This document shows, one piece after another, positions 28,355 to 36,643 of a DNA stretch of 64,000 nt (within the stretch, counting starts at the first letter, position 1; each line of letters starts with the position of its first letter). The notes below the pieces were generated by a model. The model was not told where the DNA came from. It searched no databases and worked only from the letters and a program-made list of their open reading frames with translations. The position numbers and the translations under genes were made by a program. The stretch is from Bacteroidales bacterium. Its GTDB lineage: Bacteria; Bacteroidota; Bacteroidia; Bacteroidales; F082. The DNA is taken from the NCBI GenBank assembly GCA_030683155.1, contig JAUXMV010000079.1:62001-126000 (forward strand), in the 5' to 3' direction.

Positions 28355-30295
28355 TTAGCTAACCTTTACAGCATCGAAATTACATGCTTCCAAACAGGCT
28401 CCGCAACTTATACATTTATCTGGTATGATAAAATGTGGCTGTTTTCTACCGCCGATAATTGCGTTGGTAGGACACTTTTTGGCGCAAATTGTGCATCCGG
28501 TGCATTTCTCAACATCAATGCTGTAATCACGTAAGTTTTGGCAAACACCGGCCCTGCATTTTTTGTCAAATACATGCTCTTCATATTCTTCCTTAAACCA
28601 TGTAAGGGTGCTGAGTACCGGATTAGGCGCTGTTTGTCCAAGTCCGCAAAGAGAAGTGTCTTTGATAACTTTAGCCAGACTTTCAATCTGCAAAACACCT
28701 TTGAAACGGGCTAATGGCTCATGGGTTTCGCGGTCTTTTGGTTTTGAGGTGATGCTTTCAAGAATTTCGAGCATACGACGTGTACCTTCGCGGCAAGGGA
28801 TACATTTTCCACAACTTTCACGTTGAATGAAATCCATGAAAAATTTAGCCACATCAACCATACAAGTATCTTCGTCCATCACAACCATACCTCCTGAACC
28901 CATCATCGCGCCAACATTGACCAGGTTTTCGTAGTCAACCTCAATGTCAAGATTCGCTTCGGTAACACAGCCTCCCGAGGGACCACCCATTTGAACGGCC
29001 TTAAATTTCTTTCCGTTGGCGATGCCTCCGGCAATTTTATAAATGATATCACGGATTGTTGTTCCCATTGGAATTTCAACAAGTCCGGTAGTGGCAATTT
29101 TTCCTGAAAGCGCAAAAACCTTGGTTCCCTTACTTGTAGCAGTTCCCATCGATCCAAACCAATCGGCACCTTTATTTACAATTGTAGTAAGGTTGGAAAG
29201 TGTCTCAACATTGTTGATGATTGTCGGCTTGCCAAACAATCCGCTCACTGCAGGAAAGGGCGGGCGTGGACGTGGCATACCACGTTTACCTTCGATGCTG
29301 TGGATAAGCGCGGTTTCTTCTCCGCAAACAAAGGCGCCTGCGCCTTTTTTAATGACGATATCAAGGTCGATGCCTGTTTCAAAAATATTTTTTCCAAGCA
29401 ATCCATATTCTTTTGATTGCGCAATTGCAATCACAAGCCTTTCGATTGCCAGCGGATATTCTGCACGGATGTATACATACGCTTTGGTAGCTCCAATGGC
29501 ATATGCGGCCAAAGCCATGCCTTCAAGCAATCTGTGAGGATCGCCTTCGATAACAGCGCGATCCATGAAAGCACCCGGGTCACCTTCATCGGCATTGCAA
29601 ATAAGGTATTTCTGATCGGCTTCGGTGCCTAGTGCAAACTTCCATTTTTTACCTGTTGGAAAGCCCCCGCCGCCACGACCGCGTAAACCACTTTTTTCGA
29701 TATAATCGCAAAGTTCGGCACGGCTGAAAATTTTCAATGCATTGAGATAAGCTTTGTAACCTCCTCTTGCAATGTATTCTTCGATGCTTTCAGGATTTAT
29801 TACACCACAGTTTTCGAGCACTATGCGCACCTGAGGCTTAAAGAAAGAATGCTCATCCAGATAAGATACACCTTCCCAGTCCGACTGTTTTTCCTGTTCT
29901 CTGAATTGTCCTAAAACAGGGTGCTCAGGCAGCTTTTTATCAAAAATACTGTTAAGTATTGTTTCTACTTTATCGCCAGTAACCGCTTCAAAAGATATGC
30001 GTTTTTTTCCGGGCAACTTAATATCCATGATCGGTTCTGAAGAACAAAGACCAATACAGCCGACAGGTATAATATCTGCTTTAATTTTGTGCTCTTCAAT
30101 ATATTCTTTTGCCTTTTTAATGGTTTCGGTTGCTCCTGCTCCCAGACCGCAAGTTCCGGCACCCACAAAAATTACTGCATAATCCTTTTCCTCATTACGC
30201 ACAACGCTTAATTGACTAAGTGTTTCTGCACTTAGTATTTCTTTTTCGCTTTTTTGTAAAACGTTTTTTACTAAAAATGATTTCTCTGCAATCAT
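28355..30295 (-). CDS. hydB: NADH-dependent [FeFe]-hydrogenase subunit HydB (NuoF-like)
   Basis: A 646-residue flavoprotein. Residues ~35-125 form a thioredoxin-like [2Fe-2S] domain with cysteines in GTCGLGAG and GCIGLCSSEP. The NuoF core has the FMN/NADH glycine-rich loop LRGRGGGGFPTGKKW, the NAD-binding CNADEGDPGAFMDR and the [4Fe-4S] motif SCGKCIPCREG. The C-terminus adds two [4Fe-4S] ferredoxin motifs (CTGCTICAKKCP and CISCGACLEAC). It exchanges electrons with NAD(H). Trimeric HydABC enzymes of this type can bifurcate or confurcate electrons between NADH and ferredoxin; that is family knowledge. Start overlaps hydC by four bases (ATGA) with a good Shine-Dalgarno-like AGGGAGGT at 30302-30309. 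Confidence 0.96.
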   Translation of the reverse strand: MIAEKSFLVKNVLQKSEKEILSAETLSQLSVVRNEEKDYAVIFVGAGTCGLGAGATETIKKAKEYIEEHKIKADIIPVGCIGLCSSEPIMDIKLPGKKRISFEAVTGDKVETILNSIFDKKLPEHPVLGQFREQEKQSDWEGVSYLDEHSFFKPQVRIVLENCGVINPESIEEYIARGGYKAYLNALKIFSRAELCDYIEKSGLRGRGGGGFPTGKKWKFALGTEADQKYLICNADEGDPGAFMDRAVIEGDPHRLLEGMALAAYAIGATKAYVYIRAEYPLAIERLVIAIAQSKEYGLLGKNIFETGIDLDIVIKKGAGAFVCGEETALIHSIEGKRGMPRPRPPFPAVSGLFGKPTIINNVETLSNLTTIVNKGADWFGSMGTATSKGTKVFALSGKIATTGLVEIPMGTTIRDIIYKIAGGIANGKKFKAVQMGGPSGGCVTEANLDIEVDYENLVNVGAMMGSGGMVVMDEDTCMVDVAKFFMDFIQRESCGKCIPCREGTRRMLEILESITSKPKDRETHEPLARFKGVLQIESLAKVIKDTSLCGLGQTAPNPVLSTLTWFKEEYEEHVFDKKCRAGVCQNLRDYSIDVEKCTGCTICAKKCPTNAIIGGRKQPHFIIPDKCISCGACLEACNFDAVKVS

Positions 30296-30762
30296 GGTTG
30301 TACCTCCCTGCTTTTGTAATCCTGGAAAATAGTTTTGATAGTTTCGCTTGAAACTTTGGCATGAAACTCACCGTTGATGCTTATTACAGGTGCAAGGCCA
30401 CAAGCGCCGATACATGCTACAACTTCAAGACTAAATAGTTTGTCGCGAGTAGTTTGGCCTGATTTTATCTTCAGATTCTTTTCAATTTCATCAAGAACCG
30501 TGGCCGAACCGAGAACATGACAAGCAGTGCCTCTGCACACCTGTACATGGTATTTTCCTGGCTGAGTGAACCGAAACTGATTGTAAAAAGTTGCCACACC
30601 AAATATTTTGCTTGCAGGCATTTTTAAATATTTGCTCACTTCAACCACTGATTCCTCGGATAAAAATCCCATTTTTTCCTGCACATGCTGCAAGATTGGA
30701 ATGAGGCTGTCATAGCCGGCATTGGGGTATTCTTTCAGAATTTCCTGAACTATACTTTTCAT
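30292..30762 (-). CDS. hydC: NADH-dependent [FeFe]-hydrogenase subunit HydC (NuoE-like)
   Basis: A 156-residue thioredoxin-like [2Fe-2S] protein of the NuoE/24-kDa family. Cluster ligands are in VCRGTACHVLGS (Cx4C) and VACIGACGLAP (Cx3C), the normal spacing. The N-terminal helical part has the family segment ILQHVQEKMGFL and FGVATFYNQFRF. It is the first of the three structural genes hydCBA and passes electrons to the NuoF-like subunit. Length is typical. The 127-base gap upstream separates it from a response regulator gene on the same strand. Confidence 0.95.
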   Translation of the reverse strand: MKSIVQEILKEYPNAGYDSLIPILQHVQEKMGFLSEESVVEVSKYLKMPASKIFGVATFYNQFRFTQPGKYHVQVCRGTACHVLGSATVLDEIEKNLKIKSGQTTRDKLFSLEVVACIGACGLAPVISINGEFHAKVSSETIKTIFQDYKSREVQP

Positions 30763-30889
30763 TTTTTGTGTATTTTAATTTCCAACAGACTCGATCTTAC
30801 CGAAGTTCAATGCTTGTTTAGCATTTTTTATCGGAGATTAATGCGTTGATTTTTAGTTTTTACAAACTCGTTATCCTTTCAGGAGTCAA

Positions 30890-31408
30890 TCAGGCTTGCT
30901 GATGTTGGTTCTTTTTAGCAAGAACGCGCTCTATTTCAGGTAATAAGCGGCTTTTGTCAACTGGCTTGCGAATGAAGCCATCAACAGGAACCCATACTGA
31001 CCTGCCGTCTTCAGCACGATAATCGATGCCGGCATTTCCGGTAACGATATCACGAATCAGAATCACCTGAAGCTCCTTGTAATTCGGGTCGTTGCGAAAC
31101 TCACGGGCCATTGCCTGAACGCTTGGTTTGGTAGTCATCAAAACCTCTATGGATGTCTCCATAATTGTTGGGATGCTGCGTAGTTCAGGATTGTCAACAA
31201 ACTCGCGTGCCATTTCGAAACCTTCGTAATGCGTAGTCATCATTACGTCGAGGATAGCTAAATCAGGTTTTTCTTTAAGTGCAAGTTCTATTCCTTCCTC
31301 TTTGTTAAAGGCTGAAATTACTTCATATCCTTCGTTTCCGAGCATTTGTTCAAGAACGGTGATAACATCCATGTCATCATCAACAACGAGAATTTTTGCA
31401 TTTTTCAT
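30890..31408 (-). CDS. Response regulator with expanded receiver domain
   Basis: A 172-residue protein read from the ATG at 31406-31408; a longer frame upstream has no receiver similarity and includes the likely promoter. The receiver has Asp10-12, phospho-acceptor Asp54 (LAILDVMM) and Lys148 (GFIRKPV). Between beta4 and beta5 an extra ~45 residues are present. This insert repeats the preceding helix: EMAREFVDNPELRSIP (65-80) resembles AMAREFRNDPNYKELQV (99-115). There is no DNA-binding domain. It precedes hydC and is a candidate partner of the H-cluster kinase or the hybrid kinase. Confidence 0.85.
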   Translation of the reverse strand: MKNAKILVVDDDMDVITVLEQMLGNEGYEVISAFNKEEGIELALKEKPDLAILDVMMTTHYEGFEMAREFVDNPELRSIPTIMETSIEVLMTTKPSVQAMAREFRNDPNYKELQVILIRDIVTGNAGIDYRAEDGRSVWVPVDGFIRKPVDKSRLLPEIERVLAKKNQHQQA

Positions 31409-31463
31409 GATATTCGATTTTAGTGGTTTATGATCAATTGTGATATTAATAACAATCAGGATA

Positions 31464-31471
31464 CAAAAATA
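31464..31471 (-). promoter_or_regulatory. Candidate -7 element of the hydrogenase cluster
   Basis: On the minus strand TATTTTTG fits TAnnTTTG, 55 bases upstream of the response regulator start at 31408. No clear -33 box. It could drive the response regulator and hydCBA. The rest of 31472-31699 holds an AT-rich 9-bp hairpin (31686-31708) over the stop codon of the LuxR-type regulator. Confidence 0.4.
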
Positions 31472-31699
31472 AACATAATATATAAGGTGCATCACGTATA
31501 TTGTTACTGATTTCACAATAGAGTTTTTACGCATTAAGGAAATAAAACCAGTAATTTTACGCAAAAGAGACTGCGCTAAAGAGAAGGGTTAAAATAATTT
31601 CATTGTGGTCGGGTTTGTCTTTTTACCGGTTAAAAGATTTGTAATTTCAGACTTATAACCCTTGGTTTAAGAAGTGCATCATAGAAATATATAGGTCAT

Positions 31700-32347
31700 C
31701 TATATATTAATCAACCCATTACGAATAGCATACGCAAGCATTGACACAGTGTTTTTGGTGTTTGTTTTTGCCATTAGGTTGCTTTTATGCCCAACAATTG
31801 TGCGTTCGCTTACAAACAAACGATCCGCGATCTCTTTATTATTCAAACCTTCTGCAAGCAAAGCAAGCACTTCCATCTCACGGCGGGTGAGACTAAGATC
31901 GCTTTCATTTTTTTCCTCTTTGGTAACTGACTTAGTAAAATAATCCCAAAGTTCTTCACTATAATAAGTCTTGCCGTTGTAAACAGCCTGTAAAGCCCTG
32001 TCTAACACTTCCTTCCGGATGTTTTTTATAAGAAACCCTTTCACTCCAGCTTCAATCATGCTTTGGATGTAGGCATCTTCTTTGAACATGGTAAGTGCTA
32101 TGATTTTGATTCCGGGATATTTTTCGATAGCTTTGCGGGTGGCTTCAACACCATTCATTACAGGCATTTCAATATCCATCAGCACCAGATCGGTTTCTTC
32201 CTGCTCAAGCAGCCTAAGAAATTCTGCTCCATCGGCAGCTTCAGCCACTACTTTGGCATAACCCAGTTTATTGATCACCATTTTAAGTCCACTTCGGAAT
32301 ATTTCGTGGTCATCAACAATAATGACACGAATTATAGGCTCAGTCAT
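31700..32347 (-). CDS. NarL/LuxR-family response regulator
   Basis: A 215-residue two-domain regulator. The receiver (1-125) has acidic pocket DDHE, phospho-acceptor Asp in LVLMDIEMPVMNG, and the conserved Thr and Lys positions (ALTMFKE, GFLIKNI). The C-terminal LuxR helix-turn-helix (~148-210) reads LTRREMEVLALLAEGLNNKEIADRLF and SERTIVGHKSNL. It is the only DNA-binding regulator in the cluster, so it is the best candidate for the output of the hydrogenase phosphorelay. This is inferred from position. It has its own -7 element 22 bases upstream. Confidence 0.92.
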   Translation of the reverse strand: MTEPIIRVIIVDDHEIFRSGLKMVINKLGYAKVVAEAADGAEFLRLLEQEETDLVLMDIEMPVMNGVEATRKAIEKYPGIKIIALTMFKEDAYIQSMIEAGVKGFLIKNIRKEVLDRALQAVYNGKTYYSEELWDYFTKSVTKEEKNESDLSLTRREMEVLALLAEGLNNKEIADRLFVSERTIVGHKSNLMAKTNTKNTVSMLAYAIRNGLINI

Positions 32348-32368
32348 TCAGTGTTTATTTAATAACAG

Positions 32369-32376
32369 CAAAGGTA
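32369..32376 (-). promoter_or_regulatory. -7 element of the LuxR-type regulator gene
   Basis: TACCTTTG on the minus strand, followed by C, matches the Bacteroidetes -7 consensus, 21 bases before the ATG at 32347. No good -33 box seen. Confidence 0.5.
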
Positions 32377-32737
32377 AGGTTTTTTGGGATTGTTAAATTT
32401 AATTTTTGAGGTGGGTCCAAGTAAAAAGAGCCAGGCAAAAAGTATAAAGATTCAAGTAAATGGAGGGTGAGGGGTTCAGGAAGAAGAGTCATCAAAATCA
32501 CGAAAATCAGCGAAAATCCGCATCTTAAATCTGTGAAAATTCGCTATAAATAAAGGTGTAAGAAATCAAGAACCTTTAGATGAAATTATAATGTATGATA
32601 AGATGCAATCTTGCCCCGATGATATTGATGGCTTATTGGCGGTTCAGAAAAAATTATGTTGAATACCGCAGAAACAGCAGTTTATTGCAAAACAAGGGAA
32701 TAACTTATTGAAAAATGATTGTCAATATGGATCCGAT
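32377..32737. other. Intergenic region with a possible acetyltransferase remnant
   Basis: No intact gene is visible. A short frame at 32603-32662 reads MQSCPDDIDGLLAVQKKLC and stops. It resembles the N-terminus of GNAT acetyltransferases (PxDIDGLLAVQKK). It is too short to be certain; the rest shows no structure I can name. Confidence 0.3.
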
Positions 32738-32771
32738 TTGTTGGAAGATATATCGTTAAAACTTACTTTTG
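32738..32771 (+). promoter_or_regulatory. Promoter of the MORN lipoprotein gene
   Basis: TTTGTTG around 32738-32743, then 20 bases, then TACTTTTG (32764-32771). Both boxes and the spacing fit the Bacteroidetes consensus. The ATG follows at 32791. Confidence 0.65.
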
Positions 32772-32790
32772 CTAGGTAAAACTCTTCGTT

Positions 32791-33561
32791 ATGAAAACCA
32801 AATGCATCAACAAGTTGAAATTGCTTTTTCTTTCATTTTTTATACTCAGTTTTTTGGGGGCTTGTCAATTCTTTAAAAAGAACGATGGCAACAATGCTGA
32901 TCTGGATAAAAATGTAAAGAAGAGCTACCGTAAAGACGGTACATTGCTGGCCACAGTATATTATAAAGACAGTTTGCGGCATGGTTTGGCCCGTAACTAT
33001 TACACAAATGGGAAAGTACAGCTTGAAATAAATTACATGGAGGGCAAAAAGCACGGTTTTGCAACGCAATATTACGAAAATGGGGATGTCTATTTGAAGA
33101 CCCAATACGAAAATGACAAGCAAAATGGAATTCAGTTGAAATATTACGAAAAAAATATTCTTATGGCAGAAATTCCCTATCGTGACAATCAATTGATGCC
33201 AGGTTTAAAGGAATATGACAAACAGGGCAAGTTGATTACTAAACCCAATGGAATTAAATTTAAGCTAAAAGACATGATGGCATTTGACAATCAACTTGAC
33301 CTGGAAATGACCCTGGCCGACGGATCAAAAAATGTACAATTTATGGTAGTTTCAGAACCTGAGCAATCAGGAAACCAAAAAGATCTTTATTATGTGGCCA
33401 CTAAGAATGGAGTAGGTGTTGAAACCTTTTATGTGCTGCCTGGCTATGCCATCAGAAAAACAATTCACTACAAGGCCGAAAGAAAAACACGACTTGGACA
33501 TACTGAAATACACTACGAAACCTATGTTCTGAATTTTACCAACATGAAACGTTTCGATTGA
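32791..33561 (+). CDS. MORN-repeat lipoprotein
   Basis: A 256-residue predicted lipoprotein. Signal peptide with lipobox LGAC near residue 25, so the mature N-terminus is lipidated Cys. Residues ~50-145 hold four or five toxin-antitoxin/MORN-like repeats of the form Y-x-N/D-G-x-x-x-x-x-x-Y-x-x-G-x-x-H/N-G (for example YYTNGKVQLEINYMEGKKHG and YYENGDVYLKTQYENDKQNG). The remaining C-terminal part is beta-rich without a known domain. It is envelope-located. Function unknown; such repeats usually serve as structural modules. It stands alone with its own promoter. Confidence 0.8.
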   Translation: MKTKCINKLKLLFLSFFILSFLGACQFFKKNDGNNADLDKNVKKSYRKDGTLLATVYYKDSLRHGLARNYYTNGKVQLEINYMEGKKHGFATQYYENGDVYLKTQYENDKQNGIQLKYYEKNILMAEIPYRDNQLMPGLKEYDKQGKLITKPNGIKFKLKDMMAFDNQLDLEMTLADGSKNVQFMVVSEPEQSGNQKDLYYVATKNGVGVETFYVLPGYAIRKTIHYKAERKTRLGHTEIHYETYVLNFTNMKRFD

Positions 33562-33711
33562 TATCGTGTCATAATTGGTTCATTATTAATAATATAAGTC
33601 TTACATTGTTGGTTGCTGTGAAACCGCATCATTCCGTTTTTCAGGATGCTCGCATGCAGTTTGCTGGCTTACACCCATTTGGAAAATTAAACTCATAATC
33701 AAAATGTTTGC

Positions 33712-35283
33712 TTACCGTAATGCTTTCTTTTTTGTCTGAAGGTCGTAGCTGTCGGGAACATACTTCAATCCACTGTCAATAATTGCTTTGGCACGGACTT
33801 TTTGGTTATTTCGATAAAAAAGCAAAGCAGCCGTTGAATATGCAGCATCAAGATAATTAAGAACATAATGATCGGTAACTTCCTCCGGATTGAATTGTGA
33901 GTCAAACAGTTTTCTCATTTCATCCGCTTTGGCAAAATTGCTGCGCTCAATATGGTACTTTACCATGTCGATTGCACTGTATTGCAGCATGTTTCTAAAT
34001 TCCTGAATATCGTTCAGATGCACGAAGTCCTGCTTACAGTTAAGCAGATAATCGTAAACACGTGGAGGCGAAATGTTTGAGGCGATTTCCTTTCTGATAA
34101 TTTCCAACATCAGCATTCCGGGTGTATTGTCATCTTTGGCATGTGGAATTGAATGATCGAAATCAGTCAATGCATCTTTGAGTTTCATCTTACGATAGTT
34201 TTCAATGCCGCGATTATAGTAGTAGAAATAACTGATTTCCTGAAGAATATTGGGATTTGTGAAACCCGATTCAAGACATTTAAAAGCCTCGTCGTATTTC
34301 TTGATTCCTTCTTGCTGCAATGCATTGGTGAGGTTTATTTGACCTTGTTCGATCAGCATTCTGTTACTTACCGTGAAAATGTTAAACCGTTCAAAATCAG
34401 TTGTAATTCTGCAAATCGTAGGAAAGTCATTGGTTTCCATTGACAGATAAGTGGCTCCGTTTACGATCATTAAGCCGTAAACAAGGCGTTTTGGGAAAAA
34501 GACCACTGATTTCTTTAAGGCTTCGTAGGAATCGGCAAATAGCATACGATCACCGAAATTGCTGGATATGTTAAAATATAGTGAACCAATTAATTGATGC
34601 AGGCTGGGAGTATCAGTTGAGAGGTAATACTCGGTATAAACCCTGTCAATTCCTTTGATGTTTACTTCTTCGGCGCTAACCAATTTCGAGTTGATCAGGT
34701 CCTGAACTGCTCTTGATTTGCTTCTGCTGTCAATAAGCAGAGTGGCACCTTTTAGTGGATTGGTTGTTTCGACCACAATGGCTCCCTGTGTTGGATAAGC
34801 TAAAAGGTAAACATGTTGGGGCTGCTGGATGATTTCGTATGGGATCTCAAGATGATCAAAAGCCAAAGCATACAACATAGAAGCCGTTAGGCAATTAAAA
34901 CGGCCGCTTGAAAATATTTCGCTGAAAAGGGGGGCACTTGGGTCATACAGTTTGAAATATTGGTCGTGAATAGCCTTGAATACAAATTTTACCTGCTGAC
35001 GCGGTTTGCTTGCATAGCGCTTGTTCTTTCTTACTTCTTCCAGAAAGCCATAAAACCTGCTGTGCTCATTCTCAGCTAACTCTTGGGCCATGTTGGCATC
35101 AGTGGCCATTGCCATTTTAAAATAGTCAACAGCAGCATCGCTGGCGAGCATTTTGAACTTGTTGGCCTCAAATTCCGAGTGCGGAAAAATGTCATTGAAG
35201 GAAAATAGCCTTAAGCTGTCGGGTTTGGAAAAAAGTGCTGATTGCAAAAAGATGAATGTAAAAAAGATGAAAAATGCTTTCAT
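33712..35283 (-). CDS. Secreted transglutaminase-like protein with TPR-like C-terminus
   Basis: A 523-residue protein with an N-terminal signal peptide (~19 residues, ending near SALFSKP). Residues ~95-175 look like a transglutaminase-like core: Cys131 in RFNCLTASML, His157 in QHVYLLA and Glu172/nearby polar residue in VVETTNP, in the order and spacing of the SirB1/Transglut_core2 group. The C-terminal ~290 residues are helical with TPR-like pairs (YYYNRGIENYRKMKLKDALTDFDHSI). It is probably periplasmic. A protease or transglutaminase activity is inferred only from the catalytic triad; no substrate is suggested by the neighbours. Confidence 0.65.
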   Translation of the reverse strand: MKAFFIFFTFIFLQSALFSKPDSLRLFSFNDIFPHSEFEANKFKMLASDAAVDYFKMAMATDANMAQELAENEHSRFYGFLEEVRKNKRYASKPRQQVKFVFKAIHDQYFKLYDPSAPLFSEIFSSGRFNCLTASMLYALAFDHLEIPYEIIQQPQHVYLLAYPTQGAIVVETTNPLKGATLLIDSRSKSRAVQDLINSKLVSAEEVNIKGIDRVYTEYYLSTDTPSLHQLIGSLYFNISSNFGDRMLFADSYEALKKSVVFFPKRLVYGLMIVNGATYLSMETNDFPTICRITTDFERFNIFTVSNRMLIEQGQINLTNALQQEGIKKYDEAFKCLESGFTNPNILQEISYFYYYNRGIENYRKMKLKDALTDFDHSIPHAKDDNTPGMLMLEIIRKEIASNISPPRVYDYLLNCKQDFVHLNDIQEFRNMLQYSAIDMVKYHIERSNFAKADEMRKLFDSQFNPEEVTDHYVLNYLDAAYSTAALLFYRNNQKVRAKAIIDSGLKYVPDSYDLQTKKKALR

Positions 35284-35468
35284 AATTGGTCACTAATTAG
35301 GGTTTGTTTTAACGCATCAAAGATAAAAATTCTCCTGATTTTTTCTGCTAAAATTGATTTTTTTGAAAGCCAGAACAAAACTTCCGTCAATCGAAAAAAC
35401 ATTAAACACCGCATCAGATGCTTTAAAAACTAATTGAAAGTAACATCAAAACAATTTTTTTAACTCAA

Positions 35469-35501
35469 TTTGCAACCGTCTGTTTTTCGGCCTGTCATTT
35501 G
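35469..35501 (+). promoter_or_regulatory. Promoter of the ECF sigma factor operon
   Basis: TTTG (35469-35472), 21 bases, then GTCATTTG (35494-35501), an imperfect TAnnTTTG. The position rules out the TTG at 35470 as a start codon, since it lies upstream of the predicted transcript start near 35507. Confidence 0.4.
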
Positions 35502-35532
35502 TAGGTGTAGATTGGAAAGAAAAAATCCGCTG

Positions 35533-36087
35533 GTGGAGAAAACTGAACTGAACATCCATAGGGAACTCATTGAGCAGTGCATGCAGGGCAACCGCAAAGC
35601 GCAGTACAGTCTTTATCAACTGTATTCAAAAGCGATGCTGAATGTTTGTTTCCGGATGATGCAAAACAAGGAGGATGCAGAGGACATGATGCAGGATGCT
35701 TTTACAGATGCATTTCGCAGAATGTCGGGATTCAGGTTCGAGAGCACTTTTGGGGCATGGCTGAAGCGGATTATGATCAATCGTTGCATCAACGAGATGC
35801 GAAGAAAAAAAGCCAATCTGCAGTTCTTTGACGATATGCATGTGTTTGCACAGAAAGCTGAGGAAGAAAGCAATGATTATGGCCTCACAGTTGATCAGGT
35901 GCGGAAAGCAATGAAAGATCTGCCTTCAGGCAGTCGAATGATTTTTTCACTTTACCTTCTTGAAGGCTACGACCATAACGAGATTTCAGAAATCCTTGAT
36001 ATTTCTGTTTCAAACTCAAAAACGCAATACATGCGTGCACGTCATCGCATAAAAGAGATACTAACACAATCAAGTTATGAAAACTGA
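35533..36087 (+). CDS. ECF-type RNA polymerase sigma factor
   Basis: A ~184-residue sigma factor with region 2 (ELIEQCMQGNRKAQYSLYQLY, CFRMMQNKEDAEDMMQDAF, TFGAWLKRIMINRCINEMRRKK) and region 4 (LPSGSRMIFSLYLLEGYDHNEISEIL, SNSKTQYMRARHRIKEIL). No ATG lies near the conserved start. The best candidate is GTG at 35533, giving VEKTELNIHRELIEQ; I chose this over a TTG at 35470 because the likely promoter lies between them. It directs polymerase to its own regulon, probably including the genes behind it. Its end overlaps the membrane-anchored gene by 11 bases. Confidence 0.9.
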   Translation: MEKTELNIHRELIEQCMQGNRKAQYSLYQLYSKAMLNVCFRMMQNKEDAEDMMQDAFTDAFRRMSGFRFESTFGAWLKRIMINRCINEMRRKKANLQFFDDMHVFAQKAEEESNDYGLTVDQVRKAMKDLPSGSRMIFSLYLLEGYDHNEISEILDISVSNSKTQYMRARHRIKEILTQSSYEN

Positions 36088-36643
36088 TCCTTTGGAAAAA
36101 TTCGTTCGCAGTCATCGGGATTTGTTCGACGAACTGGAACCTGAACCAAGGCTTTGGCCTCAGATCGAAGCAAGAATTCAAGCTCCAAAAATTAGCCTTT
36201 GGAAAAATCATTTGATCAAAGTTGCTGCTGTTGCTGCCATCTTCATCGCAGGATACTTCTTTAGTTTTATTGTCAACAAAGTTGAAAAAAACGAAACACA
36301 ACAGAGCATGATTGTACAATCGCCTGAAATACAGGAACTGCTTGAGGCTAAAGCCTATTATACCAGTCAGATAGACGAACGCAGCAAGATGGTTTTTAAA
36401 CTGGCATCGAATAATCCGGCAATAAAAGCTGAAATCAGCAATGAATTCAGTCAGATGGAAGAAGCTTATAACCAATTGCAACACGATCTTGCCGATGAGG
36501 TAGCAAGCGAAGTTGTCATTGAGGCCATGATTCAGCATTACAGGCTTAAACTGGAATTGCTCGAAGATATTCTGCAACAGCTTCAGGCTGCGGCACCAGA
36601 AAAAGATACAGATTTAGAGAAGGAGGTACATTATGTGTTATAG
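36077..36643 (+). CDS. Single-span membrane protein, probable anti-sigma factor
   Basis: A 188-residue protein. Residues 1-43 are cytosolic (LEKFVRSHRDLFDELEPEPRLWPQIEARI), a pattern common in proteins encoded behind Bacteroidetes ECF sigma factors. Residues ~46-66 form one membrane helix. The remaining ~120 residues are acidic, alpha-helical and probably periplasmic. There is no clear zinc motif HxxxCxxC. Overlap with the sigma gene (11 bases) and with the next gene (11 bases) makes a tightly coupled operon. Anti-sigma function is inferred from position and topology. Confidence 0.7.
   Translation: MKTDPLEKFVRSHRDLFDELEPEPRLWPQIEARIQAPKISLWKNHLIKVAAVAAIFIAGYFFSFIVNKVEKNETQQSMIVQSPEIQELLEAKAYYTSQIDERSKMVFKLASNNPAIKAEISNEFSQMEEAYNQLQHDLADEVASEVVIEAMIQHYRLKLELLEDILQQLQAAAPEKDTDLEKEVHYVL

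Noticed and set aside
35470-35532. Upstream TTG start for the ECF sigma factor
   Set aside because: It lies inside the predicted promoter, before the transcription start; GTG at 35533 fits better.
35885-36577. 230-codon open frame antisense to the sigma and anti-sigma genes
   Set aside because: It overlaps two conserved genes, lacks a start context and matches nothing I know.
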